Of a stretch of 34,483 bases of DNA, positions 1-9,048 are shown one piece after another (position 1 is the stretch's first letter; each line of letters opens with the position of its first letter). Source of the stretch: Stentor coeruleus (taxonomy: Eukaryota > Ciliophora > Heterotrichea > Heterotrichida > Stentoridae); assembly GCA_001970955.1 (NCBI GenBank), contig MPUH01000796.1:1-34483 (forward strand), given 5' to 3'. The translations under genes were made by a program, and so were the position numbers. Under the pieces are notes generated by a model. The model was not told the DNA's origin. It did not search any database and saw only the letters and a list, made by a program, of their open reading frames with translations.

Positions 1-284
1 ATTTAAACCATATTTCAATAGTTATTAAATTTAATAATTAATTTTTATTAGAAACATATTTCAACTTTTGCTTAATATTTGCATATCATAAATAATCAAT
101 ACTCTATATTTCATCAACTATCTACTTAAATAATAATAAATTAATATCAATTTAAACTCCACTCACACAAAAAACTCATAATTTCCTAAATCACCACAAA
201 AAACTATATAAATTCCTCCTATAATCATCCAACAAAGCCAAACCTCCATAAATTTTGCTATAAATAATGGCTAGTTTCTTATAA
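1..284. other. AT-rich 5' flank, no gene seen
   Basis: Very AT-rich sequence with short A/T runs and no open frame of useful length on either strand. An ATG near 268 is followed six codons later by an in-frame TAA, so it cannot extend the downstream gene. It presumably holds the promoter and 5' UTR of the gene starting at 285. No telomeric repeat is visible at the window edge. Confidence 0.5.
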
Positions 285-968
285 ATGCTAGGGACAGAAT
301 CCAATTACTCTCATCACCAAGACCGAAACAAACACTATCTAAAATACAGAAGCAGTTTTTCCCCTAACATGGAACTTTACAAAAAACTCCACTTCAACCC
401 TAAAATATACAAACTCGCCAAAATCTTCACAAAAAGTAGCCTAAACTATATCCAAATAGATAATCCTCGTAGACAATCACTTGACAATAATAAAATACCC
501 CAAAAGAAAAAAAATTTAGATCCTCCTGAAACAAACAATACTAAAATACCTCATTTACCTAAACTTCCAACACTTCATGAAAAGCAACTTTCTCATGCCC
601 ATGAATTTCAGAACTTAAAACTTGCAAAAAAACCTAAAATAAAAGAACTAAGCCCAGAACCCCAGAAAAATCGTCAAAGTACAAGTAGGAACAGTAGTTC
701 ATTAATGAAAGCTAGTGTCCAAACTTTTAGCTTCAACCCTCTTAATGATATTCACCTTAACGCATTTTCTAAAATAAATGCGAAACTTTTTGAAGATAAA
801 TCAGGAAGATATCGTGAAGATGATGACTATGAAGAAAGCATGGAAAAAACACGAAGGAAAATAATTTTTTCTAAAAGAAACCAAAGCATCAATGTAAAAG
901 ATTTTGGGTCATTTTACGACTCTCAGGATAACTATAAAGGTATATCTTCATCTCTATCAAATTCTTAA
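285..968 (+). CDS. Unknown basic, Ser/Lys/Asn-rich protein (227 aa)
   Basis: Single open frame of 227 codons ending in TAA. I do not recognise the family. The protein is hydrophilic and basic, with no signal peptide or membrane segment. A Pro/Lys-rich, probably disordered middle (about residues 70-130) carries PKLP-type stretches. An acidic/basic patch follows near residues 175-195 (DDDYEESMEKTRRK), and the tail is Ser-rich. The start is the first ATG after an in-frame TAA. It converges on the small Tim gene, with 29 bp between the two stop codons. Coding is supported by length, codon usage like the neighbours and lack of a competing frame. A cytoskeleton-associated role would be a guess from composition only. 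Confidence 0.65.
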   Translation: MLGTESNYSHHQDRNKHYLKYRSSFSPNMELYKKLHFNPKIYKLAKIFTKSSLNYIQIDNPRRQSLDNNKIPQKKKNLDPPETNNTKIPHLPKLPTLHEKQLSHAHEFQNLKLAKKPKIKELSPEPQKNRQSTSRNSSSLMKASVQTFSFNPLNDIHLNAFSKINAKLFEDKSGRYREDDDYEESMEKTRRKIIFSKRNQSINVKDFGSFYDSQDNYKGISSSLSNS

Positions 969-997
969 TACTAAAATAATCGCATTGAATAATTTTA

Positions 998-1201
998 TTA
1001 GCTTTGTTTGGCTAGATCTTTTAAAGAACCCAAAGCAACATCTCGACATTGCATATACCTCTGTGCACAGTCTCGAAGACAGGATTCTTGTTTTGATGTC
1101 ATTTTCCCATTCAACTGCCCAAAGCATTTTATAAAGCAAGATTTTGTCGTCTTTCGTGCTAAATCCCAAAACAAAACGTCCTGTGGCGATGGGTCATCCA
1201 T
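998..1201 (-). CDS. Small Tim-family mitochondrial chaperone (Tim8/9/10/13-like), 67 aa
   Basis: A 67-aa protein with the twin CX3C signature of small Tim proteins: C22-FIK-C26, a 14-residue spacer, then C41-LRD-C45. Family knowledge: these proteins form hexameric chaperones in the mitochondrial intermembrane space, escort hydrophobic precursors to the TIM22 or SAM complexes, and fold through two disulfides made by Mia40. The spacer and the ESC-LxxC-xxRY context resemble Tim8/Tim13 more than Tim9/10, but the subtype is uncertain. I chose the ATG at 1201 rather than the one at 1246 because it gives the usual family length and removes an AT-rich lead. Its start lies 83 bp from the divergent start of the next gene. 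Confidence 0.8.
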   Translation of the reverse strand: MDDPSPQDVLFWDLARKTTKSCFIKCFGQLNGKMTSKQESCLRDCAQRYMQCRDVALGSLKDLAKQS

Positions 1202-1284
1202 ATTATTATAATACAAAATTTTAACTTGCTTATATAAAAAATACATTGATTTTTATGTTGGATTTAAAGAATTCATAATTAAAT
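1202..1284. promoter_or_regulatory. Short divergent intergenic spacer (83 bp)
   Basis: Lies between the start codon of the small Tim gene on the minus strand and the start of the three-exon gene on the plus strand. Both promoters and both 5' UTRs must fit here or overlap neighbouring coding sequence. It is AT-rich, with no motif I can name. Confidence 0.45.
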
Positions 1285-2307
1285 ATGAGAGCAAGCAGAC
1301 CAGAAGGTTTTACATCACATGGAGGAATAAGTAATTGGCAATTTCCTTATGGGATGACATTGTAAATTTAATGTAGAGAAGAGATTTTAAGAGCAGGAAC
1401 CGCACCTGCACCTGAAGAAAAAACTCCTAAAAGAGGCTCGGTTAATATTGTGCAAAGAACAAGACAGCCAGTTCGTGCTATTATTATGAAATCAAATGCC
1501 CGGCCAAAATACAAGCATATTGAACAAAAGAATAGCCTAAGACTTGGAGATTTTGATGATGACTTTGAAGAAAAGTATGATTTTGATGATAGACCTCCAT
1601 GTAGACAAAACAATAATGTCTTTGATCTTGAAGACACATTTCATCCTGTAGTTTATATATAGAAATTCAATGGGTTTATAAAAGAAAACGGTAGAAGTGT
1701 GAGAGATGGGATAAGACCACCATCTAGACATAAGACCCCTCCTAAAGCTCTAGGTCTTGATTTGCCCCCAAAGCGTGTATCTGGAGAGTTTATACCTACT
1801 GACCATATATTTCATCATGATTCTCCTATATCTGATCCGGAAAATGATAGTTTTTCTAATACTATGCCAGCTAATTTTAGTGAAAATGAAAAATCTCGTA
1901 AAAAACACTTTATTACACGTGATTCACCTGCAGATCCTTCTGATGTGAAAATAAGATTAAAACCTAAATCTGCTAAAGGGGCACCTTCAGAAAAAATCTC
2001 GATGAGAATGTGGAGTGCAGCGGGCAAACCTAAAAAAAAAATGATGGAAGTGCCGATTATTATTAATAAAAAAGAGAATAATAGTTTGAGCTTTTCTGGT
2101 TCTCGAAGAGAAAAAAATAAAAACGAAGAAGAAAAAAATGATAAGATTGTTGAGGAAAAGAGGAAGATTTATTTTAAGAAGGCTGCTGAGAAAAGAGCGA
2201 AAAGCAGTAATAATAAACAGAAGATGAATATGATGCTTCCTTTTCAGACTAGTCTAGAACCGGAGTTTATCAATTTGTTTGCAAAAAGTGATGATTTTAA
2301 TTTCTAA
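1285..2307 (+). CDS. Unknown charged protein, three exons (330 aa)
   Basis: Join of 1285-1361, 1377-1647 and 1663-2307, giving 330 codons plus TAA. Two 15-nt introns remove the in-frame stops that otherwise break the frame; both are GTA...TAG with A at position 10. I do not recognise the family. The N-terminus is compact (GISNWQFPYGMTLEEILRAG, residues ~14-33). An acidic Asp-rich patch follows (DFDDDFEEKYDFDD), then a Pro/Arg/Lys-rich disordered region. Near residues 275-300 there is a Glu/Lys-rich, probably helical segment (KNEEEKNDKIVEEKRKIYFKK), and the tail is hydrophobic-acidic. No signal peptide or membrane segment. The last two exons alone would look like two unrelated short ORFs. Confidence 0.75.
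1362..1376 (+). other. 15-nt spliceosomal intron
   Basis: gtaaatttaatgtag. It carries an in-frame stop. Excising it joins ATG ACA TT to A GAA GAG and keeps the frame. GTA start, A at position 10 and TAG end match the other introns here. Confidence 0.85.
1648..1662 (+). other. 15-nt spliceosomal intron
   Basis: gtagtttatatatag, phase 0 after CCT. It ends in an in-frame TAG. Removal fuses the second exon to the long 3' exon in the same frame. A at position 10. Confidence 0.85.
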
Positions 2308-2750
2308 AGTGCTTATTTGTCAAGATTTTTTTTAATGTGAGATTTATTATATGGAGTTTGTGTTTTTTAGATTGTAGTGATATTATTAAATTTAGGTTAG
2401 GAGTTTATTTTGGTTAAAGGTTTACTAATGACATTATATCTTTGGTAATTTTGTATAAAATATTTATTTGTATTAATATCTTAATCATAATTAAATGTAT
2501 ATAGTCTTATAAGCATTACAAGATTTAATCATTTTTTCCAGAGATGCCTAAAATCTTAATACAAAAATCATCATTATGTTTTAAAAGTTATGCTATAATT
2601 TTATTTACATTTAAAAAAAAAATATTATTTGCATCTAAAAAATATCACAAAATCATTAAAAAAACCTCATCCAAACTTCTAAATATATTATTTAACTCTT
2701 TTAGTCATTAATATTACGTATGATAATTTAAAATTAAACATCTTATAAAT
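2308..2750. other. Intergenic, AT-rich, no gene seen
   Basis: Spacer between two same-strand genes. The left part is T/G-rich on the plus strand and the right part A-rich. No ORF, tRNA or repeat recognised. It must hold the 3' end of the upstream gene and the promoter of the coiled-coil gene. Confidence 0.5.
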
Positions 2751-4145
2751 ATGGAAGAAAACTCCAGTATTCAATCTCGGATTTCAGCACTCGAACAGCA
2801 TTTAGAAGACGTAAGAAAAAGGGCAAAAAACTTACTAATCAAAGACAGCTCGCCAAGTTCTCAAGGATCCCTGAGCTTTTCAGACAAAGCACCTGAGGAA
2901 AATCCTCTAATCACAGAAGAGCCTAAAAGTGAAAGTGATAGTTTTACATCAAGTGAGCATGAAAGCATCCCTGCTCCTCAACAATTTTTCCCTTCACAAA
3001 TTCCTATGCCAAATTATTACCCTATGTATTATCCTCAGCATGACTTCCGCCAACAAATAGATTTTCTGCATTACCAATTAAACCAGAACCAACTAATCTA
3101 TGCTAGTAACGAGAAAAAACTAAAAGACGATAACGCAAAAATCAAAGAAGAAATGATCACAGCTAAAGAAGAATGCAAAAAATTAAAAGAGGAAAATACA
3201 AAGCTTCATGAAATACTAGAACAAAAAGAAAAAGATGTTAATGAAGAAAATTCTAAACAATGGAAATTAGCAGCTGAAAAATATGAAAACAATGCTAAAA
3301 ACCTAGAAGCTGAAAATAAACTATTAGAAAATCGATGCTATCAACTAGAAAACAAATGCCAAAAAATGAAAAATGAAAAATCCAAATCTAACAAGCCAAT
3401 AAATGATAAACCTGAAGATGGGCAAAGAGAAGAAGCTTATAAAAATGAATTAAAAAGGTATTGTGAAAAAATCCAGGCACTTGAAAACAAAATCAACAGC
3501 GACAAAATCCTCATAGAAAATTTCAAAAAAGATCTCTCAAAAGCTGATGATAAAATTGCCCATTTAGAAGATTCAACAATAGAAACTAGAAACAATTATT
3601 CACAAATAAACAAAAAGCTTAGCAACGAAAATGATTATCTTAAAAAGCAAGTTCTTGCCCTAACTAAAGCTAATGAAATCAAAGATTCTGATGAGATAAG
3701 TAAACTAAAATTGCAAATAATACATAAAAATAAAGAAATTGAGAGTTTAAAAAAAGAACTTGAAAGAAGTTTAGATGAAGAACAACCTACGCCAATAGAA
3801 ATTAAGGTTTCTAAAAGAAAAAGTGTACCTAATCCTTCTCAGAAATTAATAAATATAAAGAAAAGACAAATAAAATCTCCAGTTAAAGAAGAATATGAAG
3901 ATTTACAGTATGTTGAAGAAAGTGAGGAATTTGTTGAAGATTATAAAGCTCCATCATTAGAAAACCAATTAGTTCATTTACAGATAGAAAAACAGAAACT
4001 AGAAAATGAGTATATAAAACTACCTGAGTTTTCTAGGAACCTCGCTTCGAAACTACGTAGAACTGAAGTGGAGACTGAATTGGAGAGTTTGACTAAGACT
4101 ATTAGTTGCGTTAAATCAAAACTTAGATCTCTTAATTTAATATAA
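2751..4145 (+). CDS. Long coiled-coil protein (464 aa)
   Basis: Single open frame ending in TAA. Layout: a short N-terminal helix (residues ~5-30); a Ser/Pro-rich linker with a Pro/Tyr/Gln segment near 75-105 (PNYYPMYYPQHDF); an almost continuous Glu/Lys/Asn heptad coil from about 115 to 345; a basic linker (KRKSVPNPSQ, KRQIKSP); an acidic patch; and a conserved-looking C-terminal helical hairpin (residues ~400-464), where two helices flank a KLPEFSRNLASKLRRTE turn. No membrane segment. This architecture fits a centrosomal, basal-body or cortical microtubule scaffold, but I cannot assign a named family. The stop codon is 3 bp from that of the convergent kinesin gene. Confidence 0.85.
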   Translation: MEENSSIQSRISALEQHLEDVRKRAKNLLIKDSSPSSQGSLSFSDKAPEENPLITEEPKSESDSFTSSEHESIPAPQQFFPSQIPMPNYYPMYYPQHDFRQQIDFLHYQLNQNQLIYASNEKKLKDDNAKIKEEMITAKEECKKLKEENTKLHEILEQKEKDVNEENSKQWKLAAEKYENNAKNLEAENKLLENRCYQLENKCQKMKNEKSKSNKPINDKPEDGQREEAYKNELKRYCEKIQALENKINSDKILIENFKKDLSKADDKIAHLEDSTIETRNNYSQINKKLSNENDYLKKQVLALTKANEIKDSDEISKLKLQIIHKNKEIESLKKELERSLDEEQPTPIEIKVSKRKSVPNPSQKLINIKKRQIKSPVKEEYEDLQYVEESEEFVEDYKAPSLENQLVHLQIEKQKLENEYIKLPEFSRNLASKLRRTEVETELESLTKTISCVKSKLRSLNLI

Positions 4146-4148
4146 TTA

Positions 4149-6830
4149 TTACTCATCAAAATTTGGTGGGCTAATATCCCCACGTTTTGAATTAAGTACA
4201 CTCAGTTTGCTAATTTTTTTAAAACCATGCAATGGAGAATTCAACAACTGCACTTTAATAGCTTTCTCTGATAGTGACGTCTCAAAATTACTATAGTTTT
4301 TTTTCCTCTCAACAACTCTTCTAATATCAAAACTCTTACTTTTATTCTGTATTTCCACATATAAATTCATCCAATGGGCAATTTGCAAATTAAGCTTATT
4401 AATCTCTTGCTGTTTTCTTACTAACTCTTTATTGCAATTTTCCCTAAATTCTTCTAAATATTTTCTCCATCTCGCTTTTTCATTAGTATAAACATCCATA
4501 TGTTCTCTTTGAAAAGATGAATATAAGGATTTATAAGTATTTCTTTCATTGCGTGTTAATTCTAATTCTTCTTTAAGTTGTTGATTATAAAGTGCTTGAA
4601 GTTCATAGCCTGATTCAACAGATTTAAATTTTATATTTTTGCCAAAAGGGTTTTGCATTGTATTTTGCTTTTTAATTAAAGGATTATGGCATCCTTCACA
4701 ATGACCTATAGTTCTTGTCCTACTAAAAATATTCTCACATGACTCAATACCAACTCTTCGTATAGGCCTAGCAATTTTCGCTTTTTTCATATCATGAGCC
4801 GAGATCCTTTTATTATTTTCTTCATATTTCCCCATAAGTCTTATAAGTTTATCATAACTTTCTTGTAATTTATTCAGCATATTTTCATACAATTGGATTT
4901 TCCCTTCTTGGAACTTTGTTAGTTTTACTTTTAAGTTAAACTTTTCACTTAGTAAATTTACTCTAAGCTTTAAATCACAATAATTTCTCATTAATTCACA
5001 ATTGACTATTCCTGAGTTGATAATTTGTTTTTTAAGTTCGAAAATTACTATATCTTGATTCATTTGCGATGATTCTTCTAATGCTAAATATATCTCATGA
5101 GCATAACAATCTTGTTCAATAAGCATTTCAGGATCAGTTGTTATGCCTACAAAAGACTCATTCATTTCATCTTGTATTGTTAATGATGCTTCTTGGGTAT
5201 AAACTGGTAAAGAGTTTTCTGCGTCACTGATTGTATCAGCAAATTCCCATTCAGTTATTTTTTCATTGTTTTTCATTTTTTCTATGATTTTGTTGAATTT
5301 TGTGTTTAAAATCCTTATGTGAGCTTTTAGGCTGTCTATTTGTGAGTTGAGGTTCGAGTTTTCAGCGACCATATATTCTTGTTTGTTATTATTCGCATTT
5401 GCGGTTATGAGGAGTTTGTGGTATTTTTCCAGCATTTCAAAGTATTTTTTCTCAGTCCGGACTCTTTTTTTCGACTCCTGGGTCAAGGTTTTCTCCATTT
5501 CTTCAATCTTAAATTTCATCTCCTGATTTTCTGCTTCGATTCTTAAAAACTCCTCATCACTTCTCCCAATAATATTATCTGATACATCGTCAATCGATAT
5601 ATCAGAAGCTGGAGAAAAAGGGTCAGCAGGATCTTCTGCAGTTATTTCTGGAACATTAAATATCTTCAAAGGTTTTTCACTTATAACCGTCAATCTATGG
5701 GCAAATCTATCCCTAACACCCGATCTATCTTTCCAATACCCAATCTCATCTTTAGCTTTAATTAACTGTATTTTCAATTCTTCAATAATTTTTATATACT
5801 CTTCAACAGATCTTTTTATATTCACATGTACTCTATTTTTAATCCTTTTAGCCCTTTTAGCGAATTTTAAACTATTCAAAGTATCTTCAGTATTCCTAGT
5901 ATGTGGTGAGCAACATACAAGTAAAGTTGTTTTATAATTTCCCCCTAAAGACTCTTGTAGTAATCTTGTTAATTTTGAATCTCTATACGGAATATGTTCA
6001 TTGTTGCTAGTTAAAGATTTTATAACATTACCCAAAGCACTTAAAGATAAATTGATTTTCTTAGCTTCTTCAAGTTTATTCCCAGTAACCCCTGTTCTAC
6101 GTAATTTTTCACTACCAGCAAGGTCGACTAAATTTAATATCCCCCTTTTTTCTGAATCATTAGGGAATTTTTGTTTTACTTCTAACATAAATAATTGATG
6201 ACTTCTTGAACTGACTTTGTTCATTTTAGTTGAAGCTACAGTACGATTTCTTTCTCCCATAGATAAAATCCCAAGTACCTCTTCTTCGTTAATAACATAA
6301 ATTTCTGTAAGCCCTTCAACATATATTCCCCTTTGTCTACTTTCTTTGATTCTTAGTTCTGAACCATATCCACACAAGTCTTTGAGTTTTTCTTTGTAGA
6401 TTTCAAGCATTGAACATTTTATTGTAAACTCAGCATCAGAACCGGTTTTTTCTACTGAGTCAAATATGAGGTTTATAGCTCTGGGGATAATCCCTTGCAT
6501 TTTGTTACTGTAAATATCGTCGCCCATCATACTAAAACTCTTCCCTGAACCTGTTTGGCCATATGCTATTGCTGTACCATTATACCCTGTTAAAACATCT
6601 TCAACTATTGGTCGACCTATGAAATCAAATATTTCGTTTTGCTGTGCGGACATTGAGAAAACTTTATCAAATGTGAACCTTTCACCTGAATTTGTCACAA
6701 CTGTATCTTCGCTTGGGAAACTATAGTTTATACTTTGACTGTCTTGAAGTTCTAATTCAATATTGATTAATGGTCTGAATCTACATATAACTTTAACGTT
6801 GCTTCCTGCATCTATTGATGATCTTCTCAT
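4149..6830 (-). CDS. Kinesin, N-terminal motor, kinesin-1-like (893 aa)
   Basis: Plus-end-type microtubule motor. The motor domain covers residues ~11-335. It opens with NVKVICRFRP and has P-loop GQTGSGKS at 91-98, switch I NKVSSRSH at 204-211 and switch II DLAGSE at 236-241. The HIPYRDSKLTRLLQESLGG segment and the closing KRAKRIKNRV are present. All nucleotide-binding motifs look intact, so it should be active. A short neck helix follows, then interrupted coiled coils to about residue 855. The opening, the neck position and the YRDSKLTR region resemble kinesin-1, but the tail shows no recognisable light-chain or IAK motif, so the subfamily is tentative. A small Cys/His cluster (HCEGCH, residues ~708-713) sits between coils. 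Starts at the first ATG and ends in TAA. Confidence 0.95.
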   Translation of the reverse strand: MRRSSIDAGSNVKVICRFRPLINIELELQDSQSINYSFPSEDTVVTNSGERFTFDKVFSMSAQQNEIFDFIGRPIVEDVLTGYNGTAIAYGQTGSGKSFSMMGDDIYSNKMQGIIPRAINLIFDSVEKTGSDAEFTIKCSMLEIYKEKLKDLCGYGSELRIKESRQRGIYVEGLTEIYVINEEEVLGILSMGERNRTVASTKMNKVSSRSHQLFMLEVKQKFPNDSEKRGILNLVDLAGSEKLRRTGVTGNKLEEAKKINLSLSALGNVIKSLTSNNEHIPYRDSKLTRLLQESLGGNYKTTLLVCCSPHTRNTEDTLNSLKFAKRAKRIKNRVHVNIKRSVEEYIKIIEELKIQLIKAKDEIGYWKDRSGVRDRFAHRLTVISEKPLKIFNVPEITAEDPADPFSPASDISIDDVSDNIIGRSDEEFLRIEAENQEMKFKIEEMEKTLTQESKKRVRTEKKYFEMLEKYHKLLITANANNNKQEYMVAENSNLNSQIDSLKAHIRILNTKFNKIIEKMKNNEKITEWEFADTISDAENSLPVYTQEASLTIQDEMNESFVGITTDPEMLIEQDCYAHEIYLALEESSQMNQDIVIFELKKQIINSGIVNCELMRNYCDLKLRVNLLSEKFNLKVKLTKFQEGKIQLYENMLNKLQESYDKLIRLMGKYEENNKRISAHDMKKAKIARPIRRVGIESCENIFSRTRTIGHCEGCHNPLIKKQNTMQNPFGKNIKFKSVESGYELQALYNQQLKEELELTRNERNTYKSLYSSFQREHMDVYTNEKARWRKYLEEFRENCNKELVRKQQEINKLNLQIAHWMNLYVEIQNKSKSFDIRRVVERKKNYSNFETSLSEKAIKVQLLNSPLHGFKKISKLSVLNSKRGDISPPNFDE

Positions 6831-7381
6831 ATTATTATATTAAAATTAAAGGGTTTTTTTTGCTATTTTTCTATAATAGTGATACTAAATATTTTTTAAG
6901 AACAAAAGTGATAATTTTAGCATTTTAAAATTAGGGATTTTGGGTATTTTAATATGTAAGGATAAGGAAAATAAAGGATGATGGAGAGAGAAATTGGGTT
7001 TACGTTTTTTGTAGATGCAACTGAGAATATGATGATTTTTTTTTTGAGTTTATTTTTGAAAAACTTTATCATGAGTATTTTCATATTAGAGGGAAATGGA
7101 TTTTTTTGGAGGTTGGGAAAGATTTGTGGGGAAATTTTAGGGTTGTGTGTTTTGCTTTTAAGATGGGAAAGGTGAAAAAGGATTTTGTGTTTTTTTTTTT
7201 AGAATAAAAATAGGTGAATTGTGATAAAAAGAGAAATTTAGGGTTTTTTGATAGGTTGTGTGTTAAATTACTGATATAATTTTAATTTCAAACTCTTTTG
7301 TATAAAATTATCTTTATATCTTCATGATATTTTGTTTTATATATACCATTTTAAATAACATAAACTATATCTACTCTGAAA
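6831..7381. other. Intergenic, strand-skewed AT-rich tract
   Basis: Lies between the kinesin start and the end of the next minus-strand gene. The plus strand is rich in T and G with long T runs and few C. One 65-codon frame (6978-7175) is Phe/Leu/Gly-rich and looks like a by-product of this skew, not a gene. The kinesin promoter should be at the left end. Confidence 0.5.
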
Positions 7382-8647
7382 TTATCCATTTATCAAATCC
7401 TCAAGTCTATTCTCTTCATCAAAATCATTATACTTCGCTTTAGTAAGGTCTTCCATTCTAAAAATATCTTTCCTCTTCTTCAATTCCTCCTGTTCCTTTT
7501 TCTCTTTAAGCTTCATATCAGCCATTTTAGCTTTTTCATTAACCTCTTTACCTTTTTCTTCCTGAATAGCTTGATTTTTAGATTTCTTTTCAGTTTTATA
7601 TTTAAAAATCTGTTCTTTAACCTCATCTTCATTAGGTACAACTAATTTTTTCCCTATAGTCGGTTTAATAACCTTATCATGTGAAGGTCCAAAAGGTGTT
7701 CTTATAGGCAAGCATGCTTTATTAACATATTTCGGATTATCAAGTTTAAGTATCTCAAAAAGCATTACCCTTTTCTTATCAAGATCAAGTGAAGAGCATT
7801 TAAAAGGTACAAGTTTTTCATATTCCTCATTAAAATACAGTTCAGCAATTTCATCTAAGGAATTAGTAAATCCTTGTAAATTCATAGACTTTTGCAATGT
7901 AGCGGAATGTTTGAAGATTTTTATAACCTCTTCTTTTGTCAGGTATCTTTTGTTATCAACTTTTTTATTTGAACATATATCGAAATTCTTACAAAAATGA
8001 AGAAAACTTCCACTATCCATGTTTTCAACAGTTTCCCCAAGCATATCAAAAGTAGGGTTTTTACCAACCATTATATGTTGTTTAGAGTAAAAACTGAAGA
8101 TTTCTTGTATACTTTTTTGTTCTTGAGCAGTTGTATGAGTCCTTCCTGAGAATTTTATTTCTTCTTTTTTATAAGCAGCTTTGATTCTTTTTTTGCTTTC
8201 TAATAACAACTCTAAGACTTGTTTACTTAAATTTGCTTCTTCTGGATCTTTGGTAACTTTACAAAGGACCTGATATTGTTTTATTGATTTTTCTAAGTGT
8301 TGTAGGACGTTTTCTTGAGCTTTGACCTCACGGATTGTGAGGATTTTGTTGTTACTGACCCAAGATGTGACAATTGGGAAAAAAACTTTGAAACTTGGCC
8401 AATTTTCTGAGGTTTTCAACTCGATTTCTTTTTGGAATGATAGAAGTAGTTTCCCTGTTTCGTCTTGGGCATATTTGAGGATTTCCATTAGTTTGTCCAT
8501 CATATCAGAAGAACATTGAAGGAGTGAAGATTCATCGTTTTGACTTGAGAGCTCTTGGTAAGCTTTTTTTATTGTCTTTTTGTTCTCGAGAAGATTGGTA
8601 TTTATCTGTTGTTTTGGTTGTTTGGCAGATTTCATTTTTATTATCAT
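7382..8647 (-). CDS. Unknown protein with degenerate EF-hand-like helical region (421 aa)
   Basis: Single open frame ending in TAA; the ATG five codons in (MKSAKQ) is an equally good start. Residues ~1-175 are helical and Lys/Glu-rich. Residues ~180-330 form a globular part resembling paired calcium-binding-type helix-loop-helices seen in many ciliate proteins: a helix with SFYSKQ, then FDMLGE, SGSFLHFCKNFDI, YLTKEEVIKIFKHSA and a helix ending EIAELYF. The loops lack a regular set of Asp/Glu ligands, so calcium binding is doubtful. After a Pro/Gly turn (TPFGPSHDK) the protein ends in a highly charged single helix (~345-400). No membrane segment. A soluble cytoskeletal or ciliary protein is plausible; the exact function is unknown. 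Confidence 0.8.
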   Translation of the reverse strand: MIIKMKSAKQPKQQINTNLLENKKTIKKAYQELSSQNDESSLLQCSSDMMDKLMEILKYAQDETGKLLLSFQKEIELKTSENWPSFKVFFPIVTSWVSNNKILTIREVKAQENVLQHLEKSIKQYQVLCKVTKDPEEANLSKQVLELLLESKKRIKAAYKKEEIKFSGRTHTTAQEQKSIQEIFSFYSKQHIMVGKNPTFDMLGETVENMDSGSFLHFCKNFDICSNKKVDNKRYLTKEEVIKIFKHSATLQKSMNLQGFTNSLDEIAELYFNEEYEKLVPFKCSSLDLDKKRVMLFEILKLDNPKYVNKACLPIRTPFGPSHDKVIKPTIGKKLVVPNEDEVKEQIFKYKTEKKSKNQAIQEEKGKEVNEKAKMADMKLKEKKEQEELKKRKDIFRMEDLTKAKYNDFDEENRLEDLING

Positions 8648-9048
8648 AAGTAACTTCCATAGATTAGTTAGGATTATTTTTGTTGGGGTTGTGGGATTAA
8701 CTTTTTGTATGTGCTTTTATATAAAGCTTTTAGGGTATATGTAATATTATGTTAGGATTTTATAGGAATATGGGGAAATTGATTGTGAGGATTTTTAAGA
8801 TAAAATATTTAGTTTTTTATGAGAAATTATAAGTATTTTAGAGTTTAGGTTTTTTTGTCATGATTTTTATGTTTAAACTTAGATGATATTAAGTAAAAAA
8901 TAAAATGTTATCTTGAAATCTACTAAATTAACTACACACATATTTTATGTATAAAAATATCTAGTTATATATAGAAATTTAGCACCGTTAATAGTAGAGA
9001 ACACTTTATACTGTAAATAAAACTCGCATTAGTAAATACAATTAAATC
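8648..9048. promoter_or_regulatory. Divergent promoter region (401 bp)
   Basis: Separates the minus-strand EF-hand-like gene from the plus-strand FHA gene, so it should contain both promoters. The left half is T/G-rich on the plus strand and the right half A-rich; the composition switch falls near the middle. No ORF or nameable motif. Confidence 0.45.

Noticed and set aside
6978-7175. 65-codon plus-strand ORF after the kinesin
   Set aside because: Low-complexity Phe/Leu/Gly product of a T/G-skewed spacer; no recognised domain.
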